A DNA stretch of 64,000 bases, taken from contig JARUPY010000290.1 of NCBI GenBank assembly GCA_029817715.1, positions 2,046,001 to 2,110,000 on the forward strand, given 5' to 3'. Position 1 is the first letter of the stretch; each line of letters starts with the position of its first letter. Shown here one piece after another: positions 15,256 to 28,990 of this stretch. The position numbers and the translations under genes were made by a program. A model generated the notes under the pieces. It was not told the DNA's origin. It saw nothing but the letters and a program-made list of their open reading frames with translations, and searched no databases. The DNA is from Melastoma dodecandrum (Eukaryota > Streptophyta > Magnoliopsida > Myrtales > Melastomataceae).

Positions 15256-18200
15256 TTACAAGTGACCGGACAGAGTTTGACAGGCAATTCCTCCATCATC
15301 ACATCCCCCGCGTTTTGTCGAGTTCAGATTCGGAGGTGGAGTCTGGGCATTCATCTCGGCCAGCTGCCTTACCCGTAAGAGAATGGATTCGGGAATTGGC
15401 GTTGAAGTAGGCTTCCTTGCATTCATCTGAAGTATCAACAGAAAGAATATGATGTAAGCGTCAAGCCAAAATCACAACTGGTTGTGAGTTGGCTTTCCAA
15501 GTACTGAGAACACACTGCCGTAAATGGTTACCCTGTTATCTGCAGGCGCTGGTGCGTAACAAGCCTTCAACAAGTTCCTCCATTTGTCCTGTGTAGAACT
15601 ACTCTCAGTAAAGGCAAATAATGTGAACAGGATGACAATACCTATGAACTGTAATCGAGTACCTTGAGGTCGACGGACGTTCGGTAAGTATTTGGAGCAA
15701 AAGAGAGGCGCTTAATCTCAGACCATCTCCCGGCTCCATATCTAGAAACACCTTCCACTAACTTGAGTACTTCCGACAGGGTCCATGCTCTGTGGTGTTT
15801 CCTCCAGATTCTACCTCTTGATTTGGCGACAGCAACCCGTCTGACACTTGAAAAATTACTGTTTCCCACCCGGAGCTTGGAATTTAACTTTGAGGCCATT
15901 CCAACCTCTTCAGTGGCAGAAGGGGTATGATAGTTCTCTGTCTCTTCCACCTTATGGACCAAAATGTTTTCAGTTAAAAAGCTTCAAATTGAGTACAGAA
16001 ATGTCAGCATAACTTATTATACCACAAAGAAATAAGCCAAGACTTCACACCAGGAATTAAAGTTCCAGTACAAGAAGCAATGCATTTTACATCAAAGCTC
16101 GATTTCCCTACTCGAGGAGACGAGAGAAACATGCGGCAAAGTCAAATAATACTTGAAAGTGAAAATTATTTTCAGGAAAAATGAGGCAAAATCGTGACTG
16201 GAAAAGTAGCCATTAGGAAAGACGCATCTACTTAAACAATGACTTCCAATGGACCAAAGCGAACAGCATGCGCGTCTGATAAAGATACAGCAGGGATGCA
16301 ACTTGTGCACACACTACTATGGGAAAAATTGAAAAGAAAAGTGGAAGCAGGTCTTACAGGCTTATCCATCTCTTCGGTAGATTTGGATCTCTGTCCAGTA
16401 TCTGCAGTGTCATGAGGAGGTTGACATCTAAAACGGTTGCAGTCAACAGTTGCCACTGCTGATTCCATCTCAGTGCTGCCATGGTGAAGTATCTATCATG
16501 AATAAGAGAAAGTCAAGGAAGGCAATAACACATCCCAGATGAATCTCACGTCATGGCAGGAATAAGAAGAGGATAACATTTATGGAATAAGGGCTTGCAG
16601 TATTAGAAAAGCATTCTCATATATTTAAGGAAGCATAACAACACCAGGCTCCATCTATTTTCTAACAGATTCCCACACCCCCCTTCAATCAAACACGCTT
16701 TTTTAACATATTCAAGGGAAAGAAGCTTCCTAGATATCCAATCAGGCAGATAATGAAAAATCGGATATGCCATTGGGCAAAACATTTCAATTTTTGATGC
16801 CAGAGACATTATGACCAATCTATGATGATAACACTGGAGTTCCCACAGATAATATATTTTATGCAGAATCCAGTTCTAAAGTCAGTCCAACTATACAGCA
16901 ATTGATGCAATTACAATATCAGATATTAGTTGCTCAACACAAAAAAATGGAGAGGTCCTAAAAAATGCAGGTCAGGCAACAAATAACAACTTAATTTCAT
17001 AGTCCACACAACTATTGCCGATACTTTACACCAGAACATAAACAAAGCGTGCAAATCTAAAAGGAGGTCCTCGCTAAACTGAAAATGGGAGTCAGGGCTT
17101 TGATGGACAAGTCTTTGTACCTCAGAGACGATACAAAATAACATTAGAGGATCTCCACAAGATAATAAACCATGGGTATGACAAGAAAATGCTCCATTTA
17201 TAGTTCATTCGAGGGTAATATTTATCTAGATCAGACTACCTATAAAAAAATCAACAAAATGAGGGTTCAGAAAGTACCACAAGAGCCATGACATCTTTCC
17301 TTGGACGACTTCTTCTAGCCCTGGAAATGCATGGTACTTGTACACCCACAAGATTATTCAGTCTCATGACTACAGTTTTGCTTTCATAATGAATATTTCT
17401 AGCAAATCCACCAAGTACACTTTCAGAGCCTTTTGTTGAAACGGCCAACTTCTTACCAAGCGCCCCATCATCAACTTCTGAAAGTTCCTCGATATACCTC
17501 CTTGTAGGCTTCCTCAATCTTTTGGCCATTTGGGAGTCATGATCTGGAATTTCATGTCCAGAACCACAATCATCACCAACTTCACAGTTTCTTAGCCGCC
17601 TCCTGCAGGAAATTTTAAACTCCTCTGGCTGACTTCTTATTCGAATTACCGATTCGCGTTTATCTTTGACTGGATTACTATCGGGATCCCCTGCAGACAT
17701 ACAAGTGCTATTCGTGGAAACCTCGTCTTTTCCAATCTTCACAACTTTGTTATTTCTTACAATAAAGGCTGTAGTTGGAATGTCACAGGAGTTAGTTAAT
17801 CCCATAGCAATTCTTCTCTTTAGCCACGTCTTGTCCTTGACAGTAGTCTCTCGCCCAAAAGTAGCTCTAAATGTTTCCTGAAGTTCTCTTATAGATAGTT
17901 TATGAAGGAAAATATCTCCCCGCAACATCGAAAAATCAGGCTTTGAGCTTGTTGCAGCACCTGATTTCCCACCTTCTGAGATTGGTTCTGGAGATTTTGG
18001 ACATTCTTCCTCATTTCTAGATCCTTTAGTCTGGTCAATCTCTGGACATGTATGGGCAGCATTTTCCTGCAGCATCAATGCCGGGGTACCCTTTAGCATT
18101 CCCTCCCAATCTGCTACCGCATAGACAATAGATGCAACTAATTGTAGAAATCATGCAGCAACAAATCTCCCTAGTGTCTATAGTAAAATAACAAGACTCA

Positions 18201-19696
18201 AGCCCTACCCGCCAAACAGTATCATCTTCATGAGATTCTTTGTTGCAATTGCTGTTTGATCAAACTTCTTAAAAGTTTTTTTGTTGTAAGTCAGTTTAAC
18301 TACAACTATTCCATCTAGTCCCTTCATGGCCGAAAAGCTCAAATATTCATATACCGAGTACTCCTTTTTGTAACGATCTTATATCAGTCAAAAAATATAT
18401 TGACAACTAGTTCTACCCCCAAGCAGCATTAATCTCTATCCAACAGAAAACCTGAGATTCAGAATTAAGCACCTGAGTTTGGGCATCTAGCTTTTCTGCA
18501 TCAGAGTCCAGATCCTCCAACTTAGAAAAACCTGGCAGAACTATATATAAGATACTGTGTTTTCAAATGACTGGATGATTCACAGTATCAGCAAGATTAC
18601 CGTAGTTCATCACTATAACATCATAAATAAGGAAAAAACTGCCCCATAGGGACAGCTGGCAACACCGGCTGCTTTTATATTACAAGTGAACTAATTATTA
18701 CACATGCAATCAAGTAAATAATTCACTTAACAGTACATACAACAAGCAAGGGGAAACTTTGGGAAAAAGCAAATAAAACACTTATGCCCTTACTTTGGAC
18801 ATCATTCACACCACCCAGAGAATGACTAGTTGGCTTACTAGGTGCAACTATAGCAAGGGGAATGGAACACAACTTATATTCTCTTTTATTTTGTGTTTGT
18901 GTGTATGTTTGAGGGGGTTGAACGACAGCCTAATTCCTGATCTCTTATTAATAGTTACATACTAGAGTTTTTACCAACCTGACAGTGCTGAATGTGACTT
19001 CCCGGAAGAAGAGCCATCAGTAGCAGTTCCAAGGGTCTCCCTAGACTCGGCAATAATAGGCATTCCACTTTTATCGTCTTTAAGCATGTCTACTACCTCC
19101 ATAATCTCGTCATCAGTAGCAGGCACCAGTCTCCCATCAACTTCAACCTTCTCATATTGAAAAGCAATAAGCAACACATTCTCATATGAAACATAAATTT
19201 TATCAGATAGAAGATTCTTTTATTATTTACTGTTTTAGTTGCTGTTTTCTCATGAAATAGATACCAGAACTTGGAACAAAACAGGTCCACAGATAAATGC
19301 TTTATTTTCCTTCCAAGTCAGTGGTGGGAAAAAAGGGAAACAAGGGTCAAGCAAAAACAATAATTAACATTAAGGGAGTGCATTTTTAACGACTAGCAAC
19401 TTTAGTAAGCCACCAGACCTTCAACATCGTCCATCGTGATAAAAAATGGAGTAAAAATCATTCGACATCAATCAAAACCAAAAGCACCAAATTTAAAAAA
19501 ACTAAAGTACTTATTTAAAATAATTAGAAACAAACAAAAGTGTATCACGAATTGGAAGGAGTGAACTCACACGGACAAGCTTGTAGACAACGGGATCAGC
19601 AATTTGCTTACAAGAGGAAGTCAGGGAAGGGGATCCTTCAGTCCCACTATCCTCAATCTTCCCTTCGTTCCCTCCTGATCCAACCACTGTTTCCAT
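15256..19696 (-). CDS. TRF-like protein with C-terminal telobox Myb domain (about 609 aa)
   Basis: Minus-strand exons: 19571-19696 (start METVVGSGG), 18979-19147, 18473-18531, about 17278-18102, 16358-16492, 15663-15950, 15532-15588 and 15256-15426. The second exon carries the family motif GRLVPATDDEIMEV. The C-terminal Myb/SANT domain reads RAWTLSEVLKLVEGVSRYGAGRW and then the telobox VDLKDKWRNLLKA, which is split by an intron between K and D. The tail is basic and Pro-rich. TRF-like proteins bind double-stranded telomeric or telobox repeats in the nucleus; some members need an extended Myb domain to do so, and that is not testable here. The acceptor of the large exon is uncertain: the strongest one (top at 18110) breaks the frame, while a weaker one at 18102 keeps it, so a short exon may be missing. 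Confidence 0.85.
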
Positions 19697-20600
19697 GGAA
19701 AATCCACCAGATGCAACTCAAATACACTAACTGGAAGCTCAAGACATACCCAAACGAAAACTAAGTCAATGTTACTATTCAAAACCAATATCCATCACAC
19801 TATATGTCACGATAATGAAATAAAATGATATCACATCATAGAATCAGTTATAAATTGATTTGTGAAAGACTCTTAGCCATTTGGAATAATAAAACCAATT
19901 TTTCACACACCCAATATCATCAACAATTAAAAATCAAACCAAATTATAGATAGAAAGAAATCCACGAGGATCCTAAAACTACTCATGCACTGAAACTCCA
20001 ATACACCACAAGGAAGCTCGATTGAATAACTCGATCCTAACTCCCCCCTCCCTTCTCAATTCTTGAACTCCATCATTACACCAACATGCAAACCAATAAC
20101 CGAAAAGGAAGCCTCCACTAAATAATGCAACCATCATTTCCAACACCAGCGCAACTGTCCAATAAAGCAATCCAAGAACAAAACGGCAAGCCCACGATCG
20201 CAGCATCTCACTCAAAACCCCCTACCTCATATAACCATCCATCAGCCGAATCTCATCACCCTGCTCACGATCATGGACAACAACAATCCAACCCCCCGCA
20301 AAAAGCAAAATGCAAAATCACTCATCGGATTCCGCCAACAAAAACAACAACTGCCACAAAATCGACAAAGGAAACGGCACAATCAACTCCCAATTCCCAT
20401 CCGATCCTCACCGTTCTCACTATCCAATCATCGCCGCTGTCTCTGGCCGGCACAACCACCCACACACAGTCCACTCGTCTAGACGCGCACTGTTGACCAA
20501 CGAGTTGACTCCGTTGAAAGCGGAAGCCGAAATGGCGCGGAAGAACGAGAACGACCGATCGGTCGATCGGTTGAACTGATCAGTGGAAAAGGATCCAATC
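19697..20600 (-). promoter_or_regulatory. 5' leader and promoter region of the TRF-like gene
   Basis: Upstream of the start codon the DNA is AT-rich. From about 20270 to 20580 it becomes C/A-rich, with several in-frame-looking plus-strand stretches that I regard as chance. No clear TATA box was found. Confidence 0.3.
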
Positions 20601-21350
20601 GTTTCTTGATGTATTTCAATTTTTATGTTCAGCTCCTTTACTAACTATCACATCTTCTTTTGACGATTTGATATTTTCGTTTCTTCGCTCGCTTTTGAAG
20701 TAAGCAAACGAAGCGTGCCGTATCCGGACTCCAAATATTTCCTCCAATCTGGATAATGGTTTAGTTTCGGTTCCGCTTTGGCCCCTACTAAATTACCATA
20801 TGAGCCTCCGAATTTCGCATTTCTCTGCACATTAGTCCTCTGATTGTTGAGTATCTATGTAAGAACGATTCCCCAAAGAATCATAATAGTCGAGGCCGTT
20901 ATTACATACAACAGCCCAAAGAACACCAGCAAAGATGTCTGTACGGCAAGGATGAACTGTGAACTGTGAACAAATTCACAAAACAATTGTTCAGAAACAG
21001 CGACGAAAGTAGCACAGAGACGAGGAAATGGAATTTTGCTCGCAAGTAAAGGGTTTGCATTCCATCCAGCAGTAATGAGATTACAACACCACAGCAGATG
21101 TTTCTTTCTTCCTGTCCAGGTGAATGCGCATTCACCTGACCAACTGCAGTTTCTACCATGACCCCTACTAAAACAGACATTGTGTCCAAAGTTTAGATCT
21201 TTTATTTGGTATAGCGACTGAATGTCAAAACCTAGGGTTAATTAAACGCCAAAGGAAGGTCGCACCGCCCTTTTCTTTTCTCAAGCATTATTACCGGCAC
21301 CTCAAAGAATACAAGGCAAAGGCTTTCGCAGAGGAGTTCCCTTACGAGGT
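20601..21350. other. Region between the TRF-like promoter and the ELF4-like 3' end
   Basis: Probably the ELF4-like 3' UTR (about 20880-21350) plus intergenic DNA. No gene is recognised. Confidence 0.4.
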
Positions 21351-21683
21351 TTACCCAGATCTTATCCTCTTCTGATGAGCCTTGCAGTCGGATCTCGACT
21401 CCCCCTCTGAGGAAGCCTCCACCGAACGGGTGAATGAGCTCGAGAGATCGGCATAGAGATCGACCACTCTCTTTATGTTATTGTTGAGCTCTCTTATCAA
21501 ACCCACGTTCCTGCTCAGGTTGTCCGGGATCCTCGACTCGTGGTTCTGGTTAATCTCATTGATTAGCAATTTGTTCTGATCCAAAATGTCTTGGACCTGC
21601 ACGAAGCTCTTCTGGAATGTCTGAAGGATCTTGCCATCTACCTGTGACCCGTTTCCCATGCTCAGAAAAATATCGCCTTGCAT
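21351..21683 (-). CDS. ELF4-like protein (DUF1313), circadian evening-complex family (110 aa)
   Basis: A single coding exon starting MQGDIFLSMGNGSQVD. It contains the diagnostic conserved helices with FQKSFVQVQDILDQN, INEINQNHES, NLSRNVGLIRELNNN and VVDLYADLSSSF. The length matches the ELF4-like (EFL) proteins, small alpha-helical dimers. ELF4 itself joins ELF3 and LUX in the nuclear evening complex, and the more distant EFL members are less well defined. The close match of this central block to the EFL2/3/4 group suggests that subgroup, by inference. The tail (SEGESRSDCKAHQKRIRSG) is longer and more basic than I would expect. The start lies shortly after a probable acceptor, so the 5' UTR is split. 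Confidence 0.93.
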   Translation of the reverse strand: MQGDIFLSMGNGSQVDGKILQTFQKSFVQVQDILDQNKLLINEINQNHESRIPDNLSRNVGLIRELNNNIKRVVDLYADLSSSFTRSVEASSEGESRSDCKAHQKRIRSG

Positions 21684-22620
21684 CTCCGCTGTCTCCCTCT
21701 GTCAAATTTGCCACAAATTTCCCTGAATATTTTGTGGTCCAGCAAGATAAACACTCAGAACAGGGACTATGACCCAAAACAAAAGCTCTTCGCGTTTTTT
21801 CTACATTTCTACAAGAAACCGAATCCAACAGTCAGAATCGATACATTGATTAAATACACGTGCCACCGACCACACGCATGGCAAGCACTTATCAAGAAAA
21901 CCAGTGCCCCTGACAGTTGCTTACCTCATCTCTGATGAAATAGGATTAATCCTCCTTACTATCCTAGTTCCGACAATCATATAAACTCCCCTGATCTGGC
22001 CCAGAAAGCAGCCCTCGTCGAATGCGGTTTCTCTTGTCAGCCCATAAGGAAGGAAAACCAAGAACGTGACACCCACAAAATTGGGGCGAATCAACTATTA
22101 TTTCTGCATCTAATCTATACTATGTCCACTCGATTTTCTGCATCATTAACGAAGCAGCAGAACTGAACAATACAGCAACAAAATCAAACACCCTCCAGCA
22201 AGCAAATATCAGTTAAAATATCCAAAAAGAAGAAGGAAAAACTGAAAAGCCAAAACAAAGAATGGGCAGAGCCCAAATGCAAATCCAGCGCAAACCAACA
22301 GCCGAGCAAACAATCGCTCCCGAATCAACTGACAGGATATAATTCCCAAAGGATGACAACCCAAATCATCAACCTCCAATCAAGACCTAGAAAATAACAC
22401 ATCAAAGGGCGTAGCGAACAACAACCCAGAAAAACACAAACCCAACTCGACGACGACCACTCAGGAGCAACCAAAATCGGACAGTAACAAATGATTCTGC
22501 AGACCCACCTGAAGAAATCGAGCCCACCAAACACTCCCGGTCGAAAGATCAAAACTTTTTGAGCGGAGAAGGATTCCCGGGTTCGACAATCGACGGGATC
22601 CAAGATTTCATGGGACGGGA
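21684..22620 (-). other. ELF4-like leader: 5' UTR intron and first exon
   Basis: On the minus strand a donor (gatttcttcag|gtgggt) lies at about 22511. The leader exon would be about 22511-22620, joined to an acceptor near 21700. The intron is about 0.8 kb and has no ORF of interest. Confidence 0.5.
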
Positions 22621-24099
22621 GCGATATTTTAGTCCGCAATCATAAGGAAATGACAAGAAATACTTTTTGACGTGACAAATTTTGAAAAGTAAAACTTATT
22701 TATTTTATTCTTTCATATGATAATTAATTAATGAATGTAGGATGATGCATTTGTTTTTCCTTTTTGGGTTAATTTCGGCAGATTACGAACATTTTTACTC
22801 CGGCATCGAGAGAATCGGAAGACCGGATCTCCAGATAGAAAAGCTTTTACTTTTGTCTCGTTTCATGACATCCCGTAATCCCTCTGTAATTTCCAACCAT
22901 ATGGGGGCGACGATAGGATATGATTTTTGTAGTCCGGGAAAGCCTTAATGGAACCCCCCCAGGATCACTACCGAGCCGACAGACGACGAGGAACAAGAAC
23001 ATCCCTTTCTTTTCCCATAGTTGGAGAACGTTCCCCTCCCTTGGGTATGGTGAGCAAAACGTTGATTTTTTGTTGGAAGCAAAGGAAAACAAAAGCTCAA
23101 GGTGATGATGCCTTGTCCGTCTACTTTTGTTGCCTTCCAGGGAGGTGCAGAAACATGGTAATTTGAAACGCCAGCCAGTTGGGAGATTTGATTTCGGTTG
23201 GGGCTGGGGGAGGGGGCGGCATTTCTTTGCCATATCAAACGTGATGTTCTTTAGTCTGGAGGATCATTAGTTCTTCGAATAATACCGATGCCGTCCGCAG
23301 GAATTCGTCGGAATAGAGCTTGCCGCGGACAAAATCTAAGGAGCTGTATGATGTGGTTGTCCTGTCGTTTTTTTCTTTCATTACCTCGTTGGACATATCT
23401 TTGAGCTGTAAGAACTTGGGAGTTTCCGAACATGATAAAGACTTGATCGCGCGGACAGTGGTCCCGCTGACATACTGACTTATATTTTTTTCCTCGTCTC
23501 CCCAGTGAAGGTGTTATGAAAGATGATACAGACAAATTGAGGATTGTATCATATTTTATTAGCACTAGTACGGCTGAACTTTCAAAATTTCTTAAATTTG
23601 CTGTCGCTATGTTGTTCATAATCATAATCGACTTTTGTAACAGGTTAATTTTTTTTTAAAGTTTTTTAAAAATAGAGATCACTGACCTACTTTAATTGTC
23701 TTTTGTTTCAATGTTGAAAAAAAATCGAAAATTTTTCAATCTATTTCATCGAGTGTCGTTGTTCAAAGCAGTAAATTGAAAGTTTTTTGAACAATTATTT
23801 TTCAAACCAAAAGTGTATTGATACAAAGCTAGTTTTAGAGAAATCTACGACGCAACTACTGGAAGAACTACCAAAAAAAAATCTAGTAATTTTCTAATCT
23901 AAAGGGAAATAATGATAGCAAAACAAAACATAAAAAGGAAAAATAAAAAGAAAATGTCATGACATCTCGGCTTGTTCGAACTCGTGTTTGGTTAGAATTG
24001 ATGTAAGATGGTTCGTATCAGAAGCTCAAAAGGCCCAAGATACGGAGCATGGACTGAATCTCCATCCCTTTGAGCCCAGGCCCAATCTGAAGTGTTATG
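22621..24099. other. Intergenic; AT-rich, no recognised gene
   Basis: Divergent promoters of the ELF4-like gene (left) and the DRG gene (right) share this space. Open frames at 22847-23238 on both strands overlap each other and show no family motif. Confidence 0.4.
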
Positions 24100-25387
24100 G
24101 ATTTGGGCCCAATGGAAAAGCAATTCTTCTCCTCGAAAACCTTCTTTCCACTTCCTCTTCTTCGTCGTAGTCTTCTTCCGACCGACCAAGCAGCAGCAGC
24201 AGCTTTTGGTTCTCCACTCCCTGCATCTCGTCGATTTCCACCTCCGTTCTTTTCTGAGGTGAGTTTGTTGGTGCTCCCGTTGGATATTGAGTCCGTCGTA
24301 CTCTTATTATGGTCGGAATCCGATGATTGTTGAAGCTTCGCTGCTATTTTGTTGGTGAATCAGCGGCTTTCTTTCTTTTTTTCGTGTCTGATTATCTACC
24401 AACGTTTGTCTGTTGATGATGGGTTTTTTGTCCATTCTGTGTGATTTGATTATTGTTTGTAGAGAAGATTGCGAAAGGTTAGCTGAGGTCTTTTAGTTAG
24501 TATATGAATTCTGGTCGTGTTTTTGATGAGGGAGTAGAAAATTTACCATCTGATGAAGATCAGCTGTTGCTTATACAGATGTTTCCTTTGGATGTTGATT
24601 TTGTAATTGTGATTTGATATTAGAGGGCAGAAGGGACGTTATTGCCATAATTGGTGCAATGGAACGTTCAGATGTGTGTAGGGATAAGATCAATGAATGT
24701 TGAAGCTGCTACTTTTTATTGGACTAGGCTTAGCATTGCTGCCTGATCGATCAGTTTAGATATGCATGGAACGTTGATCATTTCTTAGATAGATTGGTGC
24801 TTTAGGAATCGAAGCTTAGGGTGATTATTGTGAATGTCCTGATCTTCTCTGCGTTCTTGATTGGAGAATGTGAGGCCTTCCTAACTGATTTACCAATGTG
24901 GGTATGTGATGGTCCTGGTGTGGAGTTCCTATGTGATGGAGCGCTGTGATTGTAATGGGAACATCAATGCAACGCCTTTACCAGTTTCTTTTTTTTTTCT
25001 CGATCTTTTGTGAATGATTTGATAAATTCTGCCTGGTTTGGTTGTGGAATGTGGTGTTTTCATTTGATTATCAAGTGGAGAACTCCTGAAGATCATTTTT
25101 CTGTTCTGTGAGTACTTGAGCGTGCTTTTGTTGTGTTAGATTTTATGACCGTGTTATAGTTGCCAAAAAGATTATATCCGATTTTTTAAATGATTTTATC
25201 ATTCTGCTTGACTTGATGGTGTAGGGTCAATTAGTTTTTTTTTTATATTGTTATCTAGTGATGGAACTGCTTGCATATCCTACACAGATGCATTTTCTGC
25301 CAGACTTTTTTCCTCCATTTTAGTTTAATGTGATTGCTAATGCGATGCGCAATTTGTTACCTTTTAATCTCAGAGCACAGAATAAGC
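24100..25387 (+). promoter_or_regulatory. DRG promoter elements, 5' UTR exon and 1.1-kb leader intron
   Basis: Between 24075 and 24115 there are several GGCCCA/GGGCCC motifs (gcccaggcccaatc; tgggcccaatgg). These are site II-type elements common in growth and translation genes. A CT-rich leader follows and ends at 24258 (tttctgag|gtgagt). The acceptor is at 25371-25373, 14 bases before the ATG, giving a leader intron of 24259-25373. Confidence 0.65.
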
Positions 25388-28300
25388 ATGGGGATAATAG
25401 AGAAAATCAAAGAAATCGAGGCCGAAATGGCTCGAACTCAGAAAAATAAAGCAACAGGTTGATTTTATCTTACCCTGCTTCTTTATGTATTTTCAATTTT
25501 TAGTGTATAAATCTTACCGAACATGCTATTTGAAATGTTACTTTTTATTTGCAGAATATCATTTAGGCCAACTTAAAGCTAAGATAGCAAAGCTAAGGAC
25601 TCAGTTGTTGGAGCCGCCAAAAGTATGACAGCTTTGTGACCTTATAAATTCTCTTTGAGATGCTACACCACCTTCAGTAATTTTGTTAATTCCTGTGAGA
25701 TTTTTAGTTTTTCTTTTTATTTTAATCATCTTCATGGTCACTACCTACTATTTTTCTGCAAGATTGCTGCCCGATTAACTACCATTAACTGGACTTAATA
25801 GAATAGGGACGATCGTGATTCAATTTACTCTTCTGTTGATAACTTGTTTGTTTGATGTCATGCTTTCTTTTTCTAGTTAATCTACTTTATGCCATGGTGT
25901 GATAGCTAAGTAGAGGTTCACATGTCCGACTCATCATTTTGATGACAACTACATTACTAGGGATCCAGTGGAGCTGGAGATGGTTTTGAAGTCACAAAAT
26001 ATGGTCATGGACGTGTGGCTCTCATTGGTTTCCCCAGGTTACCCTTTTTTTAAGCTGTTCTGTTATGAGCAAAGACTGTATTTTGGCAATAACTGTGACT
26101 ATTATCACGGTTTTAATTCGTGAAAATCCCTAGATTCTCTGGCTGGCTGTCCATCTTGTTGCATTGTGCAATTAACTAATGCGATTGAAATTTATGTATG
26201 ACGAAAAATGGTTTTCTTATTCCTTTTTTGCTTAACAATTTGTAGTAATTCATGTAGGCGGTGTTTTCAAAAGCCCAAGTTAATTGTTAAACTGTAATTA
26301 TTGATTGAAGGCAACCACACCTCATCATATATTTTGAAGGCATGTTTTCTGTGAGTTGGACTGCACAGTATGGATATGTCCTTTGTTTTTTTCATTTTCT
26401 GCTTATATGTGCCACTCAAACTTTCATCTTATAGGTCAGATGCCAGCTTAAGGAGATGACGCTGCTTTCCATATTATTGTTGTGGCTTGTCTTATGAAAT
26501 GACGTAGTGCAATACTGGGTTAGTAATTCTTTGAGTTTTCAGTGTAGGAAAGTCAACACTTCTGACAATGCTGACCGGTACTCATTCTGAAGCTGCATCA
26601 TATGAGTTCACGACTCTTACCTGCATTCCCGGAATTATCCATTACAATGACACAAAAATTCAGCTGCTTGATCTTCCGGGAATTATTGAAGGTGCTTCAG
26701 AGGGCAAGGGACGTGGAAGGCAGGTAATGACGAATTACGTGCAGATAATATAACTTTCCATCTTACAGGAAGATATATCGCAAATTACCAGCTAATAACG
26801 AGATTTACAAAATACCTTTAGGTTATTGCCGTTTCAAAGTCTTCTGACATTGTGTTGATGGTCCTTGATGCCTCAAAAGTAAGTTTGCTACATGTACATG
26901 ACTTCTACTTGCTGAATTCCTCTTTATTTCTCTTACATTAGATGTGTTATTCTTGAACCAATGATTTCATATCACTCTACCCATATTTGAAACTCAATGA
27001 CAAGTTGACTTAAATTCTTGGGAGCGACTCTTTTTGACATCTCAATACAGAAAATATTTTTGATGCATATTTCCCTTAGCTCTTGGTTGATTTCCATGTT
27101 GCCATAGGTGTTTGTTGCTTGGTGCATGCTGATTTTTTTGTTAAATTTGCCTGTTCCTGTCTTTGAATAGTTATTATGCTGATTTCCCAATTTTGATAGA
27201 GTGAAGGTCATCGTCAAATATTGACAAGGGAGTTGGAGGCTGTTGGTTTACGCTTGAACAAGAGGCCACCTCAGGTAAGCTTCATTTTCTTTGAGAATGT
27301 TGTCTCTTTTCTACTTGCTCGGTTCCTTTCGTTGCATGCTCACCTTTTTCTTGGAATATTTTCTGGTTTAATTTACTAATTATGAGCCTGTTAAATTTCT
27401 CAATGGAATAACTTTGGATTGAAGTTAATGTAATGAAGGTAACATTGTTATATGCATACAAGTCCTATTACTCGAGAGTGAGGTGGCTAATTATTTGTTA
27501 TGCAAGAAACTACCATACTTATTGCTGTCTTTTCTGCACAACACTGGCTTCCGGCATGATCATTGTTTAGAGCAACATTTCTCATCCCACTGCCTTCTGT
27601 CCCAGGACACTTGAAATCTTCGCATGATGCATGTCCATTAGTATTGGATACTTTGCTCTGCCAGTCCAGACATACTGGCTTCTATTTTAGCTATTTAGTT
27701 TCTATTATTCAAGTAATTTACGCGTCACCAGAGAAGTAAATGAAGCACCGAATTCAAAGAATTGACTGAAAATCCATGTCCTCAAATTTGCAAGCTTGAG
27801 GATTTTCCTTAAAACTCACTTTATTGACAATCACTCTATTTCCAGATTTATTTTAAAAAGAAGAAAACTGGCGGTATTTCCTTCAACAGTACCATCCCGT
27901 TGACTCATGTGGATGAGAAGCTGTGCTATCAAATTCTACATGAATACAAGATCCATAATGCCGAGGTATTTACTAGTTTCCGTTGTTGCATCATTGTCTC
28001 TTCCGCGTATTGTTGCTTTAATTAATTATAAGGGAAACACTGGAATGCTGGATCGATCTTGGAAATAACAAATCCTATCCGAGTATTTCCCTTGTGTACC
28101 AATTTCTGTTATAGTTGAACTCTTTTACCATAAAGAAATATGGGGTCATCTTCTTCTCTCAGGTGCTCTTCAGAGAAGATGCTACGGTGGATGATCTTAT
28201 CGACGTCATTGAAGGAAACAGAAAGTACATGAAGTGTATATATGTATACAACAAGATAGATGTCATTGGTATTGACGACGTGGACAGATTGGCCCGGCAG

Positions 28301-28990
28301 CCAAATTCAGTTGTAATCAGCTGTAATCTCAAGGCAAGTTATCTGTCTTGTCCTTGTAGAGTTCTCAATGTTCTTTCTACCTTCGATAAGTAGCATTAAC
28401 GTTTCTTAGAGCAGTTGAACCTGGATAGATTACTGGCCAAGATGTGGGAAGAGATGGGACTCGTCAGAGTTTACACAAAACCGCAAGGCCAACAGCCAGA
28501 CTTTACTGACCCGGTGGTTCTATCCGCCGTATGACCCCTTTCCCTAGAATGTGATCTATCTATCCCTAGTAGCTCGATAGAGAAATCTCCGGCCCTTGAC
28601 CATTTTATGCTTTCATGACGAAATAGGATAGAGGTGGGTGTTCAGTGGAGGACTTCTGTGACCATATCCACAGAAGCCTGGTAAAGGACGTGAAGTATGT
28701 CCTTGTGTGGGGAACCAGCGCAAGGCACTATCCGCAGCATTGTGGACTGAGCCACACTCTGCAGGACGAGGATGTCGTGCAGATTGTCAAGAAGAAGGCA
28801 AGATTACCAAAAAATTTTCTATTATTTTTTCCTTTGTCATTTTATCTGTTAATCTCAATTTTTTTTTCCATAACAATCGGTTTGTTCTTTGCAGGAAAAG
28901 GAAGACGGAGGGAGGGGGCGATTCAAGTCTCATTCGAATGCTCCAGCCCGAATATCCGACAGAGAGAAGAAGGCTCCTCTGAAGACATAA
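25388..28990 (+). CDS. Developmentally regulated GTP-binding protein, DRG2 class (399 aa)
   Basis: Eleven exons: 25388-25457, 25555-25622, 25961-26037, 26543-26723, 26822-26878, 27200-27274, 27846-27965, 28163-28333, 28415-28528, 28627-28797 and 28895-28990. They total 1200 bases, or 400 codons, the usual length. The start [20 protein letters not shown] gives the helix-turn-helix head. The G domain shows G1 GFPSVGKST (split by an intron), G2 TTLTCIPG, G3 [10 protein letters not shown] and G4 NKID. The S5D2L-type insertion precedes G4, and the C-terminal TGS domain contains [16 protein letters not shown] and [12 protein letters not shown] GTPases associate with polysomes and a DFRP partner, and work in translation under stress. 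Two introns begin with GC instead of GT: after 28333 (AAG|GCAAGT) and after 28797 (AAG|GCAAGA). Arabidopsis has near-identical DRG1 and DRG2 in this class, so no symbol is assigned. Confidence 0.96.

Noticed and set aside
20125..20579. Overlapping plus-strand open frames upstream of the TRF-like gene
   Set aside because: Several frames are open at once in C/A-rich DNA, which points to base composition rather than coding.
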